This document shows, piece after piece, positions 35,495 to 46,861 of a stretch of DNA of 64,000 nt (the first letter of the stretch is position 1; every line of letters begins with the position of its first letter). The DNA lies in assembly GCA_036250195.1 (NCBI GenBank), contig JAVHZZ010000003.1, positions 90,354,918-90,418,917 on the forward strand, written 5' to 3'. The notes under the pieces are model-generated. The model was not told where the DNA came from. It did no database searches and worked only from the letters and a program-made list of their open reading frames with translations. The position numbers and the translations under genes are program-made. Origin of the DNA: Mixophyes australis. Lineage: Eukaryota; Chordata; Amphibia; Anura; Limnodynastidae.

Positions 35495-36097
35495 TGTCAG
35501 GCGCTGTCCCCGCTCCTCCGCTGGGTGCAGGAGACGGATGCCCTCGGGCCGTAAGACACTAGCTAGGCAACGGGACGTGATCACATGATCGCGGCGCTCG
35601 TGCATGCATGCGCCGCTTTGGTTGATAGGCAACCCAGATGCTTCCTGGCGATCAGCTGAGACTGATCGCCGGAACCTCCTCTTCTAGAGCTTCCTGTCTG
35701 CCCCTATTTAAACTTCACTCTGGCACCATTAGGGTGCCAGAGTATTGGTTCTACCCAGCTCCAGCATTTAGTTTGTATTACTGTTCCTGACCTCCTGTGT
35801 ATTGACTCCTTGACTTGTTTGACCTCTCTTCTGGATTTCCCTTGTACTTCGCTGCCCGCACTGGTCTGCTCTTCGTGGTACCTCGCTTCCTTGGTTTCGA
35901 CTCGGCCTGTCTGACTACCCTCCATTCGCTGCACTGGTGACTTCCTGGGAGAACCGCGACCTGCACATCACACGCAGCAAAGCCCAAACCTCCTTGCGGG
36001 GGTCCCTGGTGAACATCGGTGGTGTGTTAGACTCCGCACCTCTCAGGTTAGTAGCGCAAATACCAGTCAGTGATATTCTTAGTGAAAAAGCGTGACA
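35495..36097 (+). repeat. 3' LTR
   Basis: 603 bp from TGTCAGGCGC to AGCGTGACA, with the same order of motifs as the 5' LTR and the same TATA/hairpin module (near 35706-35745). It lacks a segment of about 35 bp near 35867. A purine-rich tract (AGAGAGAGCGGGAGG) lies just upstream at about 35477-35490. Confidence 0.93.
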
Positions 36098-36102
36098 CTG
36101 CT

Positions 36103-37315
36103 ATTGTTGTTTGCATGCCTTGTGATGTGAGCTGTGACTTAATAATGGCCTGGCCTCTTTCTTTAACTTTACTTTTATGTGCACATAGTACATAGTAGTA
36201 TTGCTGGATGTACCTATTTTAAATTTTACATTTTAGTTAGCACTTTAGTGACTCACAGGCTATTGGAGCCCCAAACCGCCCACATATAGGTATTCATTCA
36301 CTTATGAATCTCTGTCATCCCCTTTATAAAATTGTTAAACAGAACTTTATTTATTTAGTCACAACTCTGTGAACTTTATGTCAGGTCTAAACTAAATACA
36401 TGTTAAATTACAATTGCTAGTGATAGCCCCTATTCACAGAAGTGTGAGGATGAATAGCATAAGACAGTAATATCCATCCCAAGAGGGATAATGAACATTT
36501 ACTCTCATCTCATTATCAAAGGTGGTCAAATGAGGATCCAAAATTGTGATCAAGGGATAAGTCATCTCTGTGCATAAAGTGGATGAAAGAGAATTTCTGT
36601 GCATTAACACCAAAAAATCCTTTTAGAAAATCTCTCCACCTGGACTAGCTATTTCATTGAACTGTTCTGATGATCTGATTTGTGGGTGCAGTATTTTTCT
36701 ATATGTTTCCATGCTAGTAGAAACTATATAATAACAGATAAACACATGTTAGGTGAGTGGGATTTCACTATGGTAGTTTTTCTTATTTTGATATTGATCA
36801 CTATTGTTCCTATATGAATTCTTGATCACATAACAGAGGCAAAGACACAATCCAAGGTCTTGATTTGTAAAAGTAGGTGAGTGTGTTCACATATCACTTT
36901 TTCTTAATTATCATTATTACACAATTGTGTTTTCATTGTCTTTGTGTTGTTTGTACATCTAAAAATTGTCACTGACACTATTTTATTATTTGTGGTTTTT
37001 CTGCATCTTCCTGCACCAGATTTCTTTCCATTCTGAGTACATCTGAAAGATACATTTGGAAGTATCACCATTCCTGGCAGCGACCTGCAGATCTTTATAT
37101 TATTGGACTTGTCATAGTATTCCGGAATTGGTCACCTTTGTGAGCTGGTGCTAGTTATTTTCAATAAGTCAACATCTGGTGTGGGCAAAAACAGGCAAAT
37201 GTAATGTCAGTGGTAATGAAGTATATTTAAAAATCCTCATCCAACTTATTTAGGATAGAAAAAAGGATGGGAAACATTTGTCAGTTTTGTGCAATGCAAA
37301 GTAGTGTGTGGTTCC
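36103..37315. other. Unrecognised stretch
   Basis: AT-rich, with no recognised gene. It may include old transposon DNA flanking the hAT-like fragment at 37675 but nothing is definable. Confidence 0.4.
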
Positions 37316-37323
37316 AATAGACA

Positions 37324-37674
37324 CAGGCCCGGCGCTCCCATTAGGCAAGGTTAGGCACTTGCCTAGGGCGCCGGGCTCTGGAGGGCGCCTGGAGGGCGCC
37401 ACAGAATGGTAAATTACTTTAAAACTGTGCGGCGACCGCTGACCATACCTGTTACGGCCGCCGCACAGCATTCAGATGCACGGGGAGGGGGGAAGAGGCT
37501 ATTGCTCACCACCGCCGCCTCTCTGCTCCGTCTCCTCCCCTCCACTTACTAGTGTCATTGAGTGGAGGGGAGGAGACGGAGCAGAGAGGCGGCGGTGTTT
37601 TTTTTTTTGCGGGGGGGGGGGTCGCCGATTTTGTAAAAATGCCTAGGGCGCCATGGACCCTAGCACCGGCCCTG
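37324..37674. mobile_element. Short non-autonomous hAT element, perfect target duplication
   Basis: The ends CAGGCCCGGCGCTCCC and CTAGCACCGGCCCTG are inverted repeats with a few differences. AATAGACA flanks both sides (37316-37323 and 37675-37682). The inside is a GC-rich palindrome (37510-37597) and homopolymer runs. It has no coding capacity. Confidence 0.93.
37510..37597. repeat. Perfect 37-bp inverted repeat
   Basis: The left arm 37510-37546 (starting CACCGCCGCCTCTCTG) is the exact reverse complement of the right arm 37561-37597, with a 14-base centre. It is the core of the surrounding hAT element. Confidence 0.95.
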
Positions 37675-37682
37675 AATAGACA

Positions 37683-37850
37683 ACTTATGTTTGAAAAGTG
37701 CTTTGCAGCTTATCAAGAAGAGTTGTCAGGCTCTAATTCTGTTTGTACTTTGGTTGATACCATAACATATATGTGGTCGATTGAGTATGACCAAGGTCAA
37801 TATATGTCTGTCACTGCTCACTGGGGAATTCTAGAGTGTCAAAAAACAGA
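37683..37850 (+). pseudogene. hAT-type transposase fragment
   Basis: The translation DTITYMWSIEYDQGQYMSVT followed by AHWGI matches the first catalytic region of hAT transposases (compare TTDMW...YMTVTAHW in the intact copy at 56613-59075). The usual aspartate before MW is a tyrosine here. Flanking frames are not recognisable. The short hAT at 37324 inserted just upstream. Confidence 0.4.
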
Positions 37851-38221
37851 TCAACATCAGCAGCATCATCATTGTTGTCCTTCTGATCATAAATGGTAGC
37901 AATGCTTTAAAAAAAGAAAAAGTGAAGTGTTGTCATGTCACCTTACATTTACTCAGTTTGAACCAGAAATCACATACACTTAACAAAATCTTTTATTTAC
38001 AGCAAGAGCTAAACTGAGCACTCGATATTCTCAAGACAACTAAAGGTTGGAAATGTTAAATCTGGCTATGATTCAGATACTGAGAAAGAGAAAGATTACT
38101 GCACCAGTTGGATTCAAACTTCACCCAGAGAGATAATAGTATATATATAGAAAGGAATATTATAGCTCTCAATAATGGCAATCCAACTGGAAGTAAAAGC
38201 ACCCACACATTCACATTCAGA

Positions 38222-38349
38222 AAGATACACAGAAGAAAGAGGAGGGGGAATACATAAGTGAGGCACTCTGAACCCTATAGTAATAAAATTTATTTTGAAT
38301 TTTATTGATATGCATTAAAGTAATATCAAATAATGTGTAATAAAAATAC
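38222..38349 (+). repeat. Left arm of the PLE-flanking inverted repeat
   Basis: It contains CACTCTGAACCCTATAG and ATCAAATAATGTGTAATAAA, both found in reverse complement at 44161-44287. It lies just upstream of the RT coding region. Confidence 0.85.
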
Positions 38350-38378
38350 AACAGGAAACCACGTTACTAGGAAATAAT

Positions 38379-40698
38379 ATGAGGGTCATCAATCAAACGG
38401 ATAAGCCTCTAAATCCAGATCAGATGTCTCTCCTAGAAAAAGGTTTAAAGTTCTCGGCCTCCAGACATTTCAATAGGTTTGAATGGGAAAAGGATCTGGT
38501 GCTCTTTTCCAGAAAACTTCTCCTAAAAAAGTATTTTCTCAATAAAACTAGGAAACAAGCGACCACCAATTACTTATATCTTAATCCTGGCAGTCTACAA
38601 CTCAATACTGCAGAGGAAACCCTAGCATTACAGATTTTGGAAGAATTGGATACTTCAGACATTACAAATATTCCAGTAAAAAAACCTCTAGAGACTTCTC
38701 TATTGTTAAAGAATAAATAGAAAACTACCTTTATGCCTGACATTTCGATATATCCTCAAGCAAAATCCTACAGAGATTTGTTTTCCAAGGATGTGAATCA
38801 TTTATACCATCAAAAACAACTTAAAGTCAGAGAAAAACTTAATCTCACCAAGGGGGAAATAAAGGCACTTAAAGAGATTAAAAGCTGGGACGTCATTAAA
38901 TCATCAGATAAGGGTGGCAACGTGCTTTTGTGGCCACGTTCCAAATATCCTAATGAGGTTTACAGACAATTAAATTATGTCAAATGCTATAAACGATTGA
39001 TATTCAACCCTACAGCAAATTATCAGTGCAAATATAACACTCTAATATGGGATGCACTTTTAAGGGGAATCATATCACAATCAGATTTTGACTATTTGTT
39101 GGTTAGCCAACCTAAGATAGCTTCATCCTATGTTCTCCCTAAAATTTTACAAGGATGAGATTAATCCACCAGGCAAACCCATCGTCTCAGGGATGGGGAG
39201 CCTCCCAGAAAACGGCAGCAAATTTATTGATAGACATCTTCGCCACTTTGTCACCAGCCTTGACTCCTATGTTAGGGACACATCTGATGTATTGGCAAAA
39301 ATTAACAACATCTCAATCAGTCAAACAGCGAACCTGCCATCATTTGCTGTGGAATCGGTTTATTTGAACATTATACATGAATTGGGCCTACAGGCAGTGA
39401 AATATTTTCTTGACATGGGTCAAACGGATGATATCAATCACTTTATTGTGTCCTTATTGGAATTTGTCTTAACGAACAACTACTTTGTATTTGAAGAAAA
39501 ATTCTATTTGCAGGTCAGGGGGACTGCGATGGGTAACGCGTGTGCGCCTACCCATGCTAACCTCTTCCTGGGTTGGTGGGAAAGGGAGAGAGTTTTTATT
39601 GAAGAACATGCTGTATACACGAGCCACATAACTATGTGGCTCAGGTACATAGATGATATACTTATTCTATGGGATGGAGAGGAGTTCCTTTTTCAGGAAT
39701 TTGTCCAGGTACTTAACTTCAATGATTTGAACCTTAATTTGACCTCTGAGATTCATGATCTCCATATTAACTTCCTGGATCTCACCATCTCTAAAACAGA
39801 AAATGTCCAGTTAAACACAGACATATATCGGAAGAAAACAGCCACTAACAGCCTTCTGCATTCGACCAGCTCTTGCCATCCGGCAGTAGTCTGGGGCATC
39901 CCAAAAGAGGAATTACTCAGAATGAAACCGAATTGTTTTGATGAACAGACTTATGCCCGAACAGCAGCTGAACTTAAAACTAGATTAGAATGTAGGGGAT
40001 ACAGTAAAAAGGTTATCCGTAAAGCAGAACGTCTGGTGAATAAAAGGATTAGAGAGAGTCTCATTTATTCATCCTCTAAAACTAAAAACAAGGACTAAAA
40101 AGTATGCATGATTGGTACGTTCTGTTCAGAATGGCAAAAAATAAGTAGAATTTTCCAAAAACACTGGAATGTTCTTAGATCTGACGATGATCTTGAAAAA
40201 ATCTTGGATGATAGGATCTGCATTACATGGTGTAGATCTAAAAATCTGAGGGATTGCATTGTACATAGCACTTTAATACCAAAAACTGGATTCTCCAATA
40301 AACCTACTGGCTTTTTCAAATGTGGCTTATGCCGTGGTTGCAAATACATGGTCCAAACTAATGAGTATTAAAACCGTTATTCCAAAGTTTGGAAGATCAA
40401 TGTTTTTTTGAATTGCAACTCTCCTAATCTAATCTACTGTCTGACTTGTCCATGCAACCTACATTATGTGGGTATAACAAGTAGACCTCTCAAAAAGAGA
40501 ATTTTGGAACACGTGGAAAATATCAAACGGGCTGAGAGGGACATGAACAATTTTAAACAAGTAACAATGGTGTCAAGACATTTTATAAGATACCATGATG
40601 GCTGCCCAGTAGGACTCCAAGCTTTTGCCATGGAGCAGATAAAATTGGGATTAAGAAGGGGTGACCTCAATTTGGAGCTCCTACGAAGGGAGGCATAG
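38379..40698 (+). pseudogene. Penelope-like RT plus GIY-YIG endonuclease, broken
   Basis: The 5' part (38379-39158) carries NPDQMSLLEKGLKFS and SYVLPKI in one frame, interrupted by TAG 38718-38720. A frameshift near 39150 leads into the RT core (39130-40098) with PPGKPIVSGMGSLPE, RGTAMGNACAPTHANLFLGW and the catalytic box RYIDDILILW. In motif A the usual aspartate is alanine (FAVESVYLNI, near 39350), so the enzyme would be inactive. Stops at 40096-40098 and 40369-40371 precede a cysteine cluster (FFKCGLCRGCKYM) and the GIY-YIG domain (40408-40698), with IYCLTCPCNLHYVGITSRPL and VSRHF. PLEs use the GIY-YIG nuclease to open target DNA and the RT for target-primed copying. At least four lesions make this copy dead. 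Confidence 0.92.
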
Positions 40699-41777
40699 AG
40701 AATTTTTCTCATGGACAGCCTGACCCCAAGGGGTCTTAATGATCATAACAACTTTCTGGCTTTTCTGTAGAAGTCTTATGTGTTTTTAATATACCCCCAG
40801 GATCATATATCTCACTGTTCTTCATTTAGTTACTCACTGCCATAGGATCTAACTTAAATCTTACCCTTACATTTTTATTTTTATTTTTATTATTATTTTC
40901 TCTCTCTATATTAGTTATGGAGGTTTTTACAATAAATACCTAGAATCACTCTATAATACACTTGAGACTTTAATGTTTCAATTCACCTCAGGATTTTATA
41001 TGGTCACTTATGTGTTACTTGCCAATACTTTTTTTATGACCAGAGCTTACTGCCTCTTTCACTTTCATTATATTTTTTTCCCTCACATCTAAAACTAACA
41101 TTAGTGAGTCATACATGTTTCGTTTTATTCACACTATATTTTCCCCTTAGCAAATGTATTTATATGGTCATAGGCTATAATTTTCTTTAAGCTATATACT
41201 CTATTGACTGAAACTATAGATTCCTGCCTTTGCTATATATAATCATGTCGTCACTTAACGTAATGTGTAACCAGATCCCGTTTGTTTCAACTCATATACT
41301 TACCCTATCACTAATTGTATTAACGATACAAAAATTTGACTAAACATCTGATCTAGTTCCAGTTATGAACTGTTACCCCCTCTCTTTTGTTTATAAGAAT
41401 TCATGTAGTATACTATTACCCTATCAGGAATTACTGACGGAAAGATGCCCTGATCTTACGGGCTAATACCGCCGTCAATCAGTGGGGGTGTGGCGGTTGC
41501 CACTAAACGTTGTCAAGCGTGTCAGCATCAGTAGGAGGTTTCTCTCGCTATAAATATCCAATGATTAAGCCTGCACGGGTTGCCTTGATAAAGCCATTAA
41601 TAGTAAAACACGCTTCGGCTACACACGCACTGCCGGCTCTTTATAAAGATAGTAGGTAGTTTAAGGATTTAGGTGCTATTATGGACTAATTACTAGCTAG
41701 GAAGTTATCAAAGACTCCTAATTAAACTAAGATCTCTGTGATTAATACTTGCGTTATAGAGTGAATGTAGAAATAAC
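40699..41777 (+). other. 3' non-coding part of the PLE
   Basis: No coding content. The stretch 41440-41640 is less AT-rich and contains short inverted segments (GACGG ... CCGTC near 41440-41475). I looked for the hammerhead ribozyme core reported for PLEs and did not find a convincing one. Confidence 0.4.
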
Positions 41778-42898
41778 CAGTGCTGGATTAGGGCTCTGGG
41801 GGGCCCGGGGCACTTTAGACAGGGGGGCCCCTATGATGTAACATGGTTATTATTTTAGACAAATTCACAGGAAATACTGTGTGCACTACTGTTAGGTACA
41901 CGCAGCTCTGCCTTCACAAGCAGTATGTTGTGAAGCGGGACATACCTCCCAACTGTCCTTGTAGTTGGACCCAATCCTGACTACGCGAGGCATATACGAG
42001 TTCAGGACTGCCGGACCAGATTCAGGACAATTGGCAGACTGTCCTTCTCTCTCCTACCTGTTATCACTTTCACCACCTGTGAATGCTGGTGTCTTTAGCT
42101 CAGTTGCTGCTTGTTTGGATCCTGGAATGTTGGAGGCCCTATTTGGAAAAAAAAATGGGTACATGAAATTTTGAAAACTCCAACCAGCCCCAGTATTAAA
42201 ACAATAGTATTCCCATTTAATATATAAACACATTCCCCTCCCTCCAAACTGCCCTATCAATAAATTAAATGGCATTTATGTCTAAAAAATATAACCATTT
42301 CCCACAACCATCCACTGCATTAAATAATTCATATTCACATTTAATAAAAAGACCTAATTATCCCCAAACAGCCCTACATTCATTTATGAGCTTCCAAACC
42401 ACACCAGCATTAAATTTATAGGTCCAATCACCCCATCTTAAATTGATAGACCACACTATTAAATTAAATTGCCCCACCATCAATCCACAAATAAAATAGC
42501 ACCCAATAAATAATTAGCATACACCTGCAATCCACCATTAAATTAATACCCTACCTCCCATATTATATTAAGAACCCCCCTTCCCTCACACATTATATTA
42601 ACATACTACCCCCACTAACTTTGTTCTATCCGCGTGCTGTATGACCTTGTTTCTCTTCTCTTCCAATAGCTGGCCACACATAGGGCAAAGAGGGGACGGA
42701 TTGTAAGGATCCGTGGCCAATGATAGAAGGTGACTGGTTTTGGAGGAGGGGCCAGCCACCAAGTAATAGAGACTTGGGCCAGTGTAGGGAGCGGCCCAAA
42801 ATAGCCTTTTCCTATGCCCTCCAGCTCCCCGTCCCTGAAACTTGCATTGATACTGCACATAAAAACAAAAAAGAAACACAGATAAAATGACATCAGTT

Positions 42899-42904
<6 letters not shown>

Positions 42905-42956
<52 letters not shown>

Positions 42957-43294
42957 GTGTGTAATCTAATTAAACCTTTAATAGAAGGGGCATGCTTCAA
43001 TAAATACTTTAATATGTATTAATAAAATAGAGGATCCCATAACATATTTGTTGTGTGTATGTATATGTGTATACATACATTATATATATATATTATATAT
43101 ATATATAAATATAATGTATGTATATACATATACATACACACAACAAATATGTTATGGGATCCTCTATTTTATTAATACATATTAAAGTATTTATTGAAGC
43201 ATGCCCCTTCTATTAAAGGTTTAATTAGATTACACACATATACATATATATATATATATATATATGTACATACACATACATACATATATATATG

Positions 43295-43330
<36 letters not shown>
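42905..43330. repeat. (TA)n runs around a long palindrome
   Basis: TA runs at about 42904-42950, 43245-43262 and 43305-43328 flank the palindrome. Confidence 0.85.
42951..43243. repeat. Near-perfect palindrome, arms of about 140 bp
   Basis: Read outward from about 43097, the two arms match almost base for base. The left arm starts GTATATGTGTGTAATCTAAT and the right arm ends ATTAGATTACACACATATAC. I see one clear substitution, near 43070/43123, and small differences at the centre. It may be a foldback MITE that landed in a TA run. Confidence 0.93.
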
Positions 43331-43332
<2 letters not shown>

Positions 43333-43416
43333 CTCCAAGTGAAAGTGTGACTTACCTTACCTCGTTCAGCACAGCACAGCATCCCCCGTCTCCTTTGGTG
43401 TGGTCCATTCCTGGGA

Positions 43417-43450
43417 GGAGCTGCTGCAACTGCACATGCGCAGCAGCTCC
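43417..43450. repeat. GC-rich hairpin in the hAT element
   Basis: GGAGCTGCTGC (43417-43427) and GCAGCAGCTCC (43440-43450) form a perfect 11-bp stem. ACTTACC lies upstream at 43350, and GGTAGGT rather than GGTAAGT lies downstream at 43530. Confidence 0.7.
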
Positions 43451-44160
43451 TTTTCCTCCATCTCAGAATGTACAGCAGCCGCGGTGCTGCTGGACATCAC
43501 GCCGACGCCAGCTGTCAAATCCTGTGAAGGGTAGGTGCGCAGCCGCACAGCAGCACAGCCGCACAGCCGCTCAAGCAGAAATCGGATCACCAGGTGATCC
43601 GAACAGCTTGCGGCCAGCAGCGGGGGGCCCTCGGAGAGCGGGGGGCCCGGAGCACGTGCCCCCTGTGCCCCCCCTTAATCCGGCACTGGGAATAACACAT
43701 TCAAGTTAACCTATTATATTAACACTATAGGGGTTTCTAAGCCAATTATGCATTAGTCTTACAAATGATGCTGTGTATATCTGATTGCACCCATCAACCC
43801 ATCAAAACTGAAGATGATGCATCTATTGGAGGCTATATATATATATATATCAGTATATTGAGAATACTTCCGATTTAAGGAATAACGTTATTCCTCTAAC
43901 AAACATTTTATTTGGGTAAATGCACTAATCCTTGCCTGTAATTCCTATAAAATGTATTATATTTGACTTTTGGGAGCAGCATTTTCTCTATCAGTGTTTA
44001 TGCTATATTGCCTACGTTAATAATGGGGACATGGACAAAGATTACCAAATGCACTGGTCTATATACGAAATAAAGCCGAGCAGCGTGTTCTAGCACATCT
44101 GCTAGTTTTAATAGTTTCATTAAAGGTTGTCATTTTTCAATTACAGTTTTAATATTTCGC

Positions 44161-44287
44161 TATTTTTATTACACATTATTTGATATTATTGTAAATGCAT
44201 GCCAATAAAATTCAAAATAATTTTTATTCATATAGGGTTCAGAGTGTCCCACTTATGCATTCCCCTCCTCCTCCTTTTGTGTATCTT
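44161..44287 (-). repeat. Right arm of the PLE-flanking inverted repeat
   Basis: Reverse complement of 38222-38349 with scattered differences. It includes ATAGGGTTCAGAGTG and TTTATTACACATTATTTGAT. Confidence 0.85.
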
Positions 44288-44950
44288 GATGATTCAGATA
44301 TTGTCAGTGCTTGTGGGTGGGCCAAATACCACATATCCCATACATTTCTTCGGTGCTTAATCTAATTGTACCAAGATGTTTGTACACTTGCCAACACATT
44401 GAATGCATAGTAGCAATGTCAATTAAGATATGTGCCCAATTTAACAGATTATATAAGAAATGCTCTTACCAAATTACAAACATCAGCTGATGTGTGATCT
44501 TCAAACTAGATGGAATTATATCACGGCTATTGTGAGCTAATGAGACCAGGTTTACCGTCTTCAGGGGTAGACGACTGCACTTCAGACATACCAGCCAAGG
44601 ATATTACACCAGTCAGTTTTTTTAGTTTGACTAGCAACAGCTCGTTTTATTTTCTATTCATACAAATAAAGAAGGAGAAACAAAATCCTTGCCTGTCCAG
44701 CACTAAATAAACATTCAGGAACACCCTCTTTGAAATGAGGGACCTTGTGTCCCAGACACATACAAAATTACAAAACTTACTGGTCATTGTTTACAATGTC
44801 TTTGTAAACAATGTATTGTTGGGGGTTGCTTTACATTAAGGGCAAACACTTATTAAGACCATTATGTCAGACACATGTAAAATAGCAATAATTCTCTATA
44901 CTTTCTTCGGCCTAGACTTTTATGCTGGGTAAAAAAATAATATAGATCTA
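44288..44950. other. Unrecognised stretch
   Basis: No gene or known repeat was recognised. Confidence 0.45.
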
Positions 44951-45267
44951 GGGGCCTGATTCATTAAGGAACTTATTTCAGTCTCCTGGACAAAACCATG
45001 TTACAATGCAAGGGGTGCAAATTAGTTTTCTGTTTTGCACATAAGTTACATACTGACTGTTTTTTCATGTAGCACACACATATCAACTTTAAATTTCAGT
45101 GTACAAATAAGCTATCAAGTATTTGTGTGCTACATGAAAAAACAGTCAGTATTTATCTTATGTGCAAAACAGAAAACTAGTTTGCACCCCTTGCATTGTA
45201 ACATTGTTTTTTCCAGGAGACTGAAATAAGAAGTTTCTTAAGTCAAGATCCTTAATGAATCAGGCCC
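44951..45267. mobile_element. Foldback MITE
   Basis: The ends GGGGCCTGATTCATTAAGG and CCTTAATGAATCAGGCCC are inverted and flanked by TA on both sides, compatible with a Tc1/mariner-type duplication. The two halves fold on each other over most of their length (for example CATGTAGCACACA near 45075 against TGTGTGCTACATG near 45125). The left half matches the MITEs at 23202 and 24168. Confidence 0.8.
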
Positions 45268-45292
45268 TAGATTCTTAAATGAAAATACTTAC

Positions 45293-45539
45293 ATTCTTCT
45301 TTAGGGGCCTGGGATGGGCTCCCTGCTTCTTAAAGCTGGGGCTCCTCATGGGGTTCCTGAAACTGGGGCTCCTGAAGCTAGGGGACCTCCATAATTATCA
45401 GGGGTCCCTCCCAGGAATTGTCTCATGTTTCCACCATGGGCTCCTCCTAGGGTTCCTCCTGGGGCTCTTCCCTGGCCTCCTGCTAGCGGTGGCGGCATTC
45501 TGTTAGAAGAAATATGACACATTAGTCTTCTATTACATA

Positions 45540-45579
<40 letters not shown>

Positions 45580-46037
45580 GATAGATACATATATCTAATC
45601 TTAGGTTTCATTGTTATTTATTAAATACCACATATGGATCATTACTACAGCATTGACCAAATGCAAACACTTCTACACCACTTGAATATGGACTTTACCT
45701 AGGCGGTTTATTAAAATCTCAGTATCCTAAAGTGAATGTAATCACCTACTCAAAATTAAACATCACTATTACATAGCAGACCTTGAACTTTGTCCTACAC
45801 AAGTTATTACAAGCAAGATTACTTTCTCTTCTACACTTGAATATAGCTAAATGAGCTAGATCAATTTGTAATCAAAAAATGTTTTTATTTAACATTGTTA
45901 ACTTACACCTTGCAATTTCACTCCTTAGGTCCTCAAGGAGCTGCTGTTGTCGCCTTCTGAGGTCAATCCAGCTACGCTGAAGTTGAACTATGGAGCATCT
46001 GCTGCCCAGCTTAAGCCGAAGGTACATCTTTGCAGCC
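45293..46037 (-). pseudogene. Harbinger-type Myb/SANT-like gene, two exon-like blocks
   Basis: On the minus strand, 46037-45909 follows an acceptor-like TATACAG. It encodes, from ATG 46027, MYLRLKLGSRCSIVQLQRSW and then IDLRRRQQQLLEDLRSEIAR, which resembles the recognition helix of Myb/SANT-like DNA-binding domains (SW-DLRRR). It ends at a donor (AG|GTGTAAG). The next block, 45499-45293, follows CTTCTAACAG and is Gly/Pro/Ala-rich in the continuing phase (MPPPLAGGQGRAPGGTLGG and onward). It has two in-frame stops and then a donor-like AATGTAAGT. Harbinger transposons carry such a second protein that helps the transposase bind DNA. The element's ends were not found. Confidence 0.45.
45542..45577. 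repeat. (TC)n microsatellite
   Basis: A pure TC dinucleotide run of about 18 units in the putative intron of the Myb-like remnant. Confidence 0.95.
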
Positions 46038-46040
46038 CTG

Positions 46041-46861
46041 TATATTGCTTATTTTTCCTCTTTAGCAATGGTCTACTGTTCTTGTAAGGGGCTGAAGCTC
46101 CATTCTGAAGAAACTACTCACCCTCTTGTTTGCAAGTGAATGAGACTTTTATCATTCCCTTCACTGATTGTCTTTCAGGCCATGTTTGGGTGTAGATGCA
46201 TAAGTCGCGGATCCCTTCTTTACCATATCTAAAATGGTGAATTTCCTTTCACTTGCCCTTAATGGAGTACCTGTCATATTCAAATGACCTGATCCTTAAT
46301 GAACTGATAGACAGCAATCACAAAATGGCTCCTCCACTGTGTTGTCTTCTCTAATTATTCTCTAATTAGTATCTATTATACTTTGCCCATTTCAATGTGC
46401 ACACCTACTTCCCGGACCTTAGAGCTGCACCACAGAAAAAGGGGACTCACCTACCTTATATTCGAAATTAAGATCACTTTAGCGACACTCTCTTCATTAA
46501 TTTAAAATTGTATTAATTTAAAGTTTCGATACTGCTTGGTTAAGCCTTATATATGTCTTAAATTAATCTTGAGAGTGAGGGGATATCAGGATAGTCTATA
46601 TCTGCCAGGCGACAAATGCTGTCCGCTCTCCTGGAAAACAAGAAAGTCTCCTAATGGATTTAAATGCTTCCTCTCCACTCCTTGAAACACAATCCCCAAC
46701 AATAAAATCCCATTTTTTGCATATGTGTGCATTTCTGCATCTAGCCACATTCAACAATGAACACCTTCAATCAGGAGATGCAAAATGTTGCACCCATGCA
46801 GATATTGACGTTTTTATTTACAAAAGCCATGCACATTGCTCAAAATTTTGTGCGTTTGCAG
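46041..46861. other. Unrecognised stretch
   Basis: No gene was recognised. It may still belong to the Harbinger-type element to its left. Confidence 0.4.

Larger units (their letters stand above)
31807..36097 (+). mobile_element. Ty3/gypsy retrotransposon, complete ends, internally deleted
   Basis: Two LTRs in direct orientation bound gag, protease, RT/RNase H and integrase remnants. CTGCT flanks both ends (31802-31806 and 36098-36102), a perfect 5-bp target duplication, so this is one insertion event. At 4291 bp it is short for the family. The end of gag, the start of protease and the chromodomain region are missing. It may have been mobilised by proteins from intact relatives. Confidence 0.95.
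41778..43688. mobile_element. Non-autonomous hAT element inserted in the PLE
   Basis: The ends CAGTGCTGGATTAGGG and CCCTTAATCCGGCACTG are inverted with one or two differences. GAAATAAC (41770-41777) and GGAATAAC (43689-43696) form an 8-bp target duplication with one mismatch. The inside holds a conserved block (about 42010-42150) shared with the hAT at 46870, an AT-rich degenerate repeat region (42180-42600), a long AT palindrome (42951-43243) and a GC-rich hairpin (43417-43450). No transposase is present. Confidence 0.9.
38222..44287 (+). mobile_element. Penelope-like element (PLE) with inverted flanking arms
   Basis: RT and GIY-YIG remnants (38379-40698) are followed by about 1 kb of 3' sequence and then a hAT insertion (41778-43688). 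The block is framed by an inverted repeat, 38222-38349 against 44161-44287, roughly 85% alike by eye. Penelope elements often sit between inverted partial copies of themselves, so the right arm may be the 5' end of an inverted truncated copy. The exact outer boundaries are not determined. Confidence 0.7.

Noticed and set aside
40699..41777. Hammerhead ribozyme expected in Penelope-like elements
   Set aside because: I looked for the CTGATGA and GAAA core on both strands. Only partial look-alikes were found, without a consistent three-stem fold. A covariance-model search would decide.
43194..43709. A 171-codon open frame
   Set aside because: It runs through TA microsatellites and the GC-rich end of a hAT element. 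The translation is low-complexity.
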